Positions 61,493 through 64,000 of a stretch of 64,000 nt of DNA are shown here, piece after piece (within the stretch, counting starts at the first letter, position 1; each line of letters starts with the position of its first letter). Position numbers and translations under genes: made by a program. This DNA is from Sorex araneus (lineage: Eukaryota; Chordata; Mammalia; Eulipotyphla; Soricidae): assembly GCF_027595985.1 (NCBI RefSeq), contig NC_073307.1, positions 36,460,234-36,524,233 of the forward strand, in the 5' to 3' direction. The notes below the pieces were generated by a model. The model saw nothing but the letters and a program-made list of their open reading frames with translations, ran no database searches and had not been told where the DNA came from.

Positions 61493-62833
61493 ACTGATTT
61501 TACTAAATTTTTTTAATAGTGCCTGAGGTCCAATTTTAGGACACGTTTAATGGAGGAAGAGGCCCATAAGCTTTAGAAACAATAATGTTTATAATTATAA
61601 TTGTTAAAGGAATTAACAACTAGACTGAAACCTAATCCTGAATGGCTTTGTAAAGATCTATCTCACAGGGATTCAATAAAAAAATGTAAAAGAATTAACA
61701 ACTAGCCTTCTTTTAAGAAGCATACCTTTTATAAACCACAGTCCCTGTGGGAGTAAATGCAGGTAACAATTCCATGCAGCAGAGGAAAGACAGTACAAAG
61801 ATTCTTCTCAGGAGGACAGGCTTAGTGTGTACCTTACCTGTGCCAGGCCCTGATTCCATGCCCTGTTCCTCAGCATCCTCTAAGTTCTACCAGGTGTGGC
61901 CACTAAAACGATAATTTTTTTTTAAAAAAAAGATTCTTTCTCACTACCAAACCCATTTATGAGACTTCCTCCTTTATTGAAAGTCAAATTAGATGGCATT
62001 ACTAATGTAACTATTTTTATAAAGAGGATTTTCTTCTATAAGCCATCTTTGCATTTCCTTTGCAACAAATTAAACACCAGTCAAATTCTAAATGGTACAG
62101 TTAAAATCCAACAGATATCTTTTTTTCCCCCTTTTAAATTGAATAATTTTGTCCTCCTAAGAAGCTGCATAAATCTTGGATAGTTTGTACATTTTTGCTT
62201 TCAAGGATGTAATGTAACCAGCAGAGCTGTTACATCATGTAAATAAATTTCAAAGATGGTATTAATATAAAAACTATATCACATAACCCTAAAAATTTAA
62301 TATAGCTGCCATGGCAATAACCAGATCATTTTTCCAAACAAATATATATTCCATCATGTCATTTTGAACTTTTTCTGACCTTTTTTTTTTTTTAGAAAGA
62401 AAACTGCAATTGAGACCAAATGTTTTGTGGAAGAAAATACAGGCAAGCTGATTTGGCCAAGCACAGATAATTTCAGATTAAAGATGTATCTTAGAACTTA
62501 ACCCACTTTTTCATAAGCCACAGTAATTATAATCTGAAATTATGATGTCACTTAGGAAGTCTGTAAGTTTACAATAGTGCTTAGAATAGTATTTGAGTGG
62601 TTTGGTATCAACTACTATTAACAATCACACAGTTCCTTTCACTTAAAAAAAATAAAAGAAACCAGATTCAGACTTTACTGGGAAGTGAATTCGAGGCCAC
62701 ATGGATTTGTCAGCACCTTCTCATGAACAAATTCTAGAAACATGTCTGGCAAACAGAGATTGCTTCCTACAAAATCCTTTTTGCTTCCCCAGTCCCCTCC
62801 CATATTGCCCTCCCCTGCCCACACTATCTTATT

Positions 62834-62963
62834 TAGGTTTTGGACCGTACCCAGCTATGCCCAGGACTTACTCCTGGCTCTGTGCTCAGGGATCACACCA
62901 GGCCAGAGTCAGAGTCAGGGCACCATACACCTTATCCACTATACTATCTCTGCAGTCCTTCTG
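62834..62963 (-). mobile_element. Diverged SOR-type SINE, partial
   Basis: Antisense order ggacttactcctggctctgt, gctcagggatcacaccaggc and ccactatactatctctgcag; the B-box part is lost. Confidence 0.65.
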
Positions 62964-63374
62964 CCTTCCTACTCAGTTTGTTCCATAATAATCCAAGGCC
63001 CCAATATCGACATCAGCAGAGGTTGGATCTGTCAGCAAAATCTAAATAGACGGTGCAAGGACTCTACAGAATTAAGCAACCAGGGCCTGCATTGTCTGTG
63101 TACAATAGTGAACCTGTGTCCCCAGTGATGGGTTCAGCGTATGATAGTACAGAAATGCCTCTCCAAAGAGAGGGCCTGCTCCTTTCGAGGGCAGAAAAAG
63201 ATCCTGAGGCCAATCCAACCTACAATCTCCTCCCTCTAGAGCTCATCCTTTGGAAGAACAACCGATTCATAAACATATGTTAATTTGGGAAAATGAAGGC
63301 AAGACCAAGCTTTTACTAAAGCACATCTATAAACCAGGGGCTGGGCTCCCTTAAAACAGTTCACCTGAAACTGG

Positions 63375-63712
63375 TCAAGAGATTCCGAGTGGGAAGGGAG
63401 ATGCGTGCTGAAAGTAGACTAGAAACTGAACAGGATGACCACTCAATACCCCTATTGCAAACCACAACATCCAAAAGGAAAGAGAGAGATCAAATTGGAA
63501 TGCCCTGCCACAGAGGTGGGATGGGGTGGGGGGATGGGATTGGGGGTGGGTGGGAGGGATACTGGGTTCATTGGTGGTAGAAAATGGACACTGGTGGAGG
63601 GATGGGTTCTCAAACATTGCATGAGGGAAAAACAAGCACGAAAATGTGTGAATCTGTAACTGTACCCGCACTGTGACTCACTAATTAAAAAATAAATTAA
63701 TTAAAAAAATTT
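63375..63712 (+). mobile_element. L1 3' UTR copy
   Basis: Starts agattccgagtgggaaggga, has tgccctgccacagaggtggg and cactggtggagggatgggtt, and ends with actcactaattaaaaaataa. Confidence 0.85.
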
Positions 63713-64000
63713 TTTTAATTCTGCAGTACATTTTGCAGTCAACGTCAGAGAGGCATGAGGGAGCTCTAGTTGAGGGCTACTATAAGTTTGTGTGTGTTAA
63801 AGATTTATATATTTATAATTTTCATTCATTTAAAAATAACCCAGTACTCTTTAAGGAGACAAACTAAAGAGGGGTGGCACTTGCCGGGTTCTGTAAGAGC
63901 ACACAGCTCCTCAGCTGGAGCCCTGCGGGATTTCCAGTGGCTTCCCTCCTTGCCTTCAACAACAAACAACCAGCAGCACAATCACCCACAACAAAAGCCA

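Larger units (their letters stand above)
33356..64000 (-). other. PRDM6: PRDM6 intron (open on the right)
   Basis: From the acceptor at 33356 to the window edge I found no sequence encoding the PR-domain start or the N-terminus, so this is taken as one intron of at least 30.6 kb. It is rich in SINEs and L1 3' ends. Stretches with no recognisable repeat include 33356-34837, 38500-39650, 43010-45030, 49280-50450, 51520-52610, 55060-57290 and 61970-62830; no gene is seen in them. Another gene nested here cannot be excluded. Confidence 0.75.

Overview
This is a window of mammalian nuclear DNA, most likely from a shrew (Sorex or a close relative). The best clue is dozens of copies of a tRNA-derived SINE with a 5' part reading ggctggagcgatagcacag and a pol III B box ggttcgattcc. 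I recognise this as the soricid SOR-type SINE. L1 3' ends, L2 and MIR remnants and CA/GT microsatellites complete a typical mammalian intron landscape. There are no bacterial, phage or CRISPR features.

The only protein-coding gene I can support is PRDM6 on the minus strand. Five consecutive coding exons are present, in transcript order 33228-33355, 29242-29366, 18141-18483, 10046-10222 and 989-1103. All inner boundaries are GT-AG and the reading phase carries through every junction. They give 888 nt of CDS, 295 codons plus a TAA stop at 989-991. If the protein has the 595 residues known for human PRDM6, these are residues 301-595: the last 65 residues of the PR (SET-like) domain, a linker, and the four zinc fingers. 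Finger positions predicted this way fit the human protein. The 3' UTR runs left from 988, with a candidate AATAAA signal (minus strand) at 88-93. The N-terminal exons lie beyond position 64000 or were not recognisable to me, so the intron upstream of 33355 is at least about 30.6 kb.

Layout: 1-988, 3' UTR; 1104-10045, intron with SINEs, three L1 3' ends and an L2; 10223-18140, an almost repeat-free intron with a 26-bp perfect palindrome centred on CACGTG; 18484-29241, intron with MIR, L2, SINEs and long GT/CA runs; 29367-33227, short intron with a motif-dense, repeat-poor block (30430-31600) that may be an enhancer; 33356-64000, repeat-rich intron with an L1 ORF2 remnant, many SINEs, an inverted SINE pair and a CpG-richer block near 60.4 kb.

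No new multi-gene system is visible. The items most worth checking are the 26-bp palindrome next to a TATA-like sequence, the candidate intronic regulatory blocks, a mosaic SINE family whose copies end in CAGTGA-like repeats instead of poly(A), and an inverted SINE pair with three copies of one target-site sequence. PRDM6 is known as a repressor in vascular smooth muscle linked to ductus arteriosus patency, so regulatory sequence in these introns would matter.
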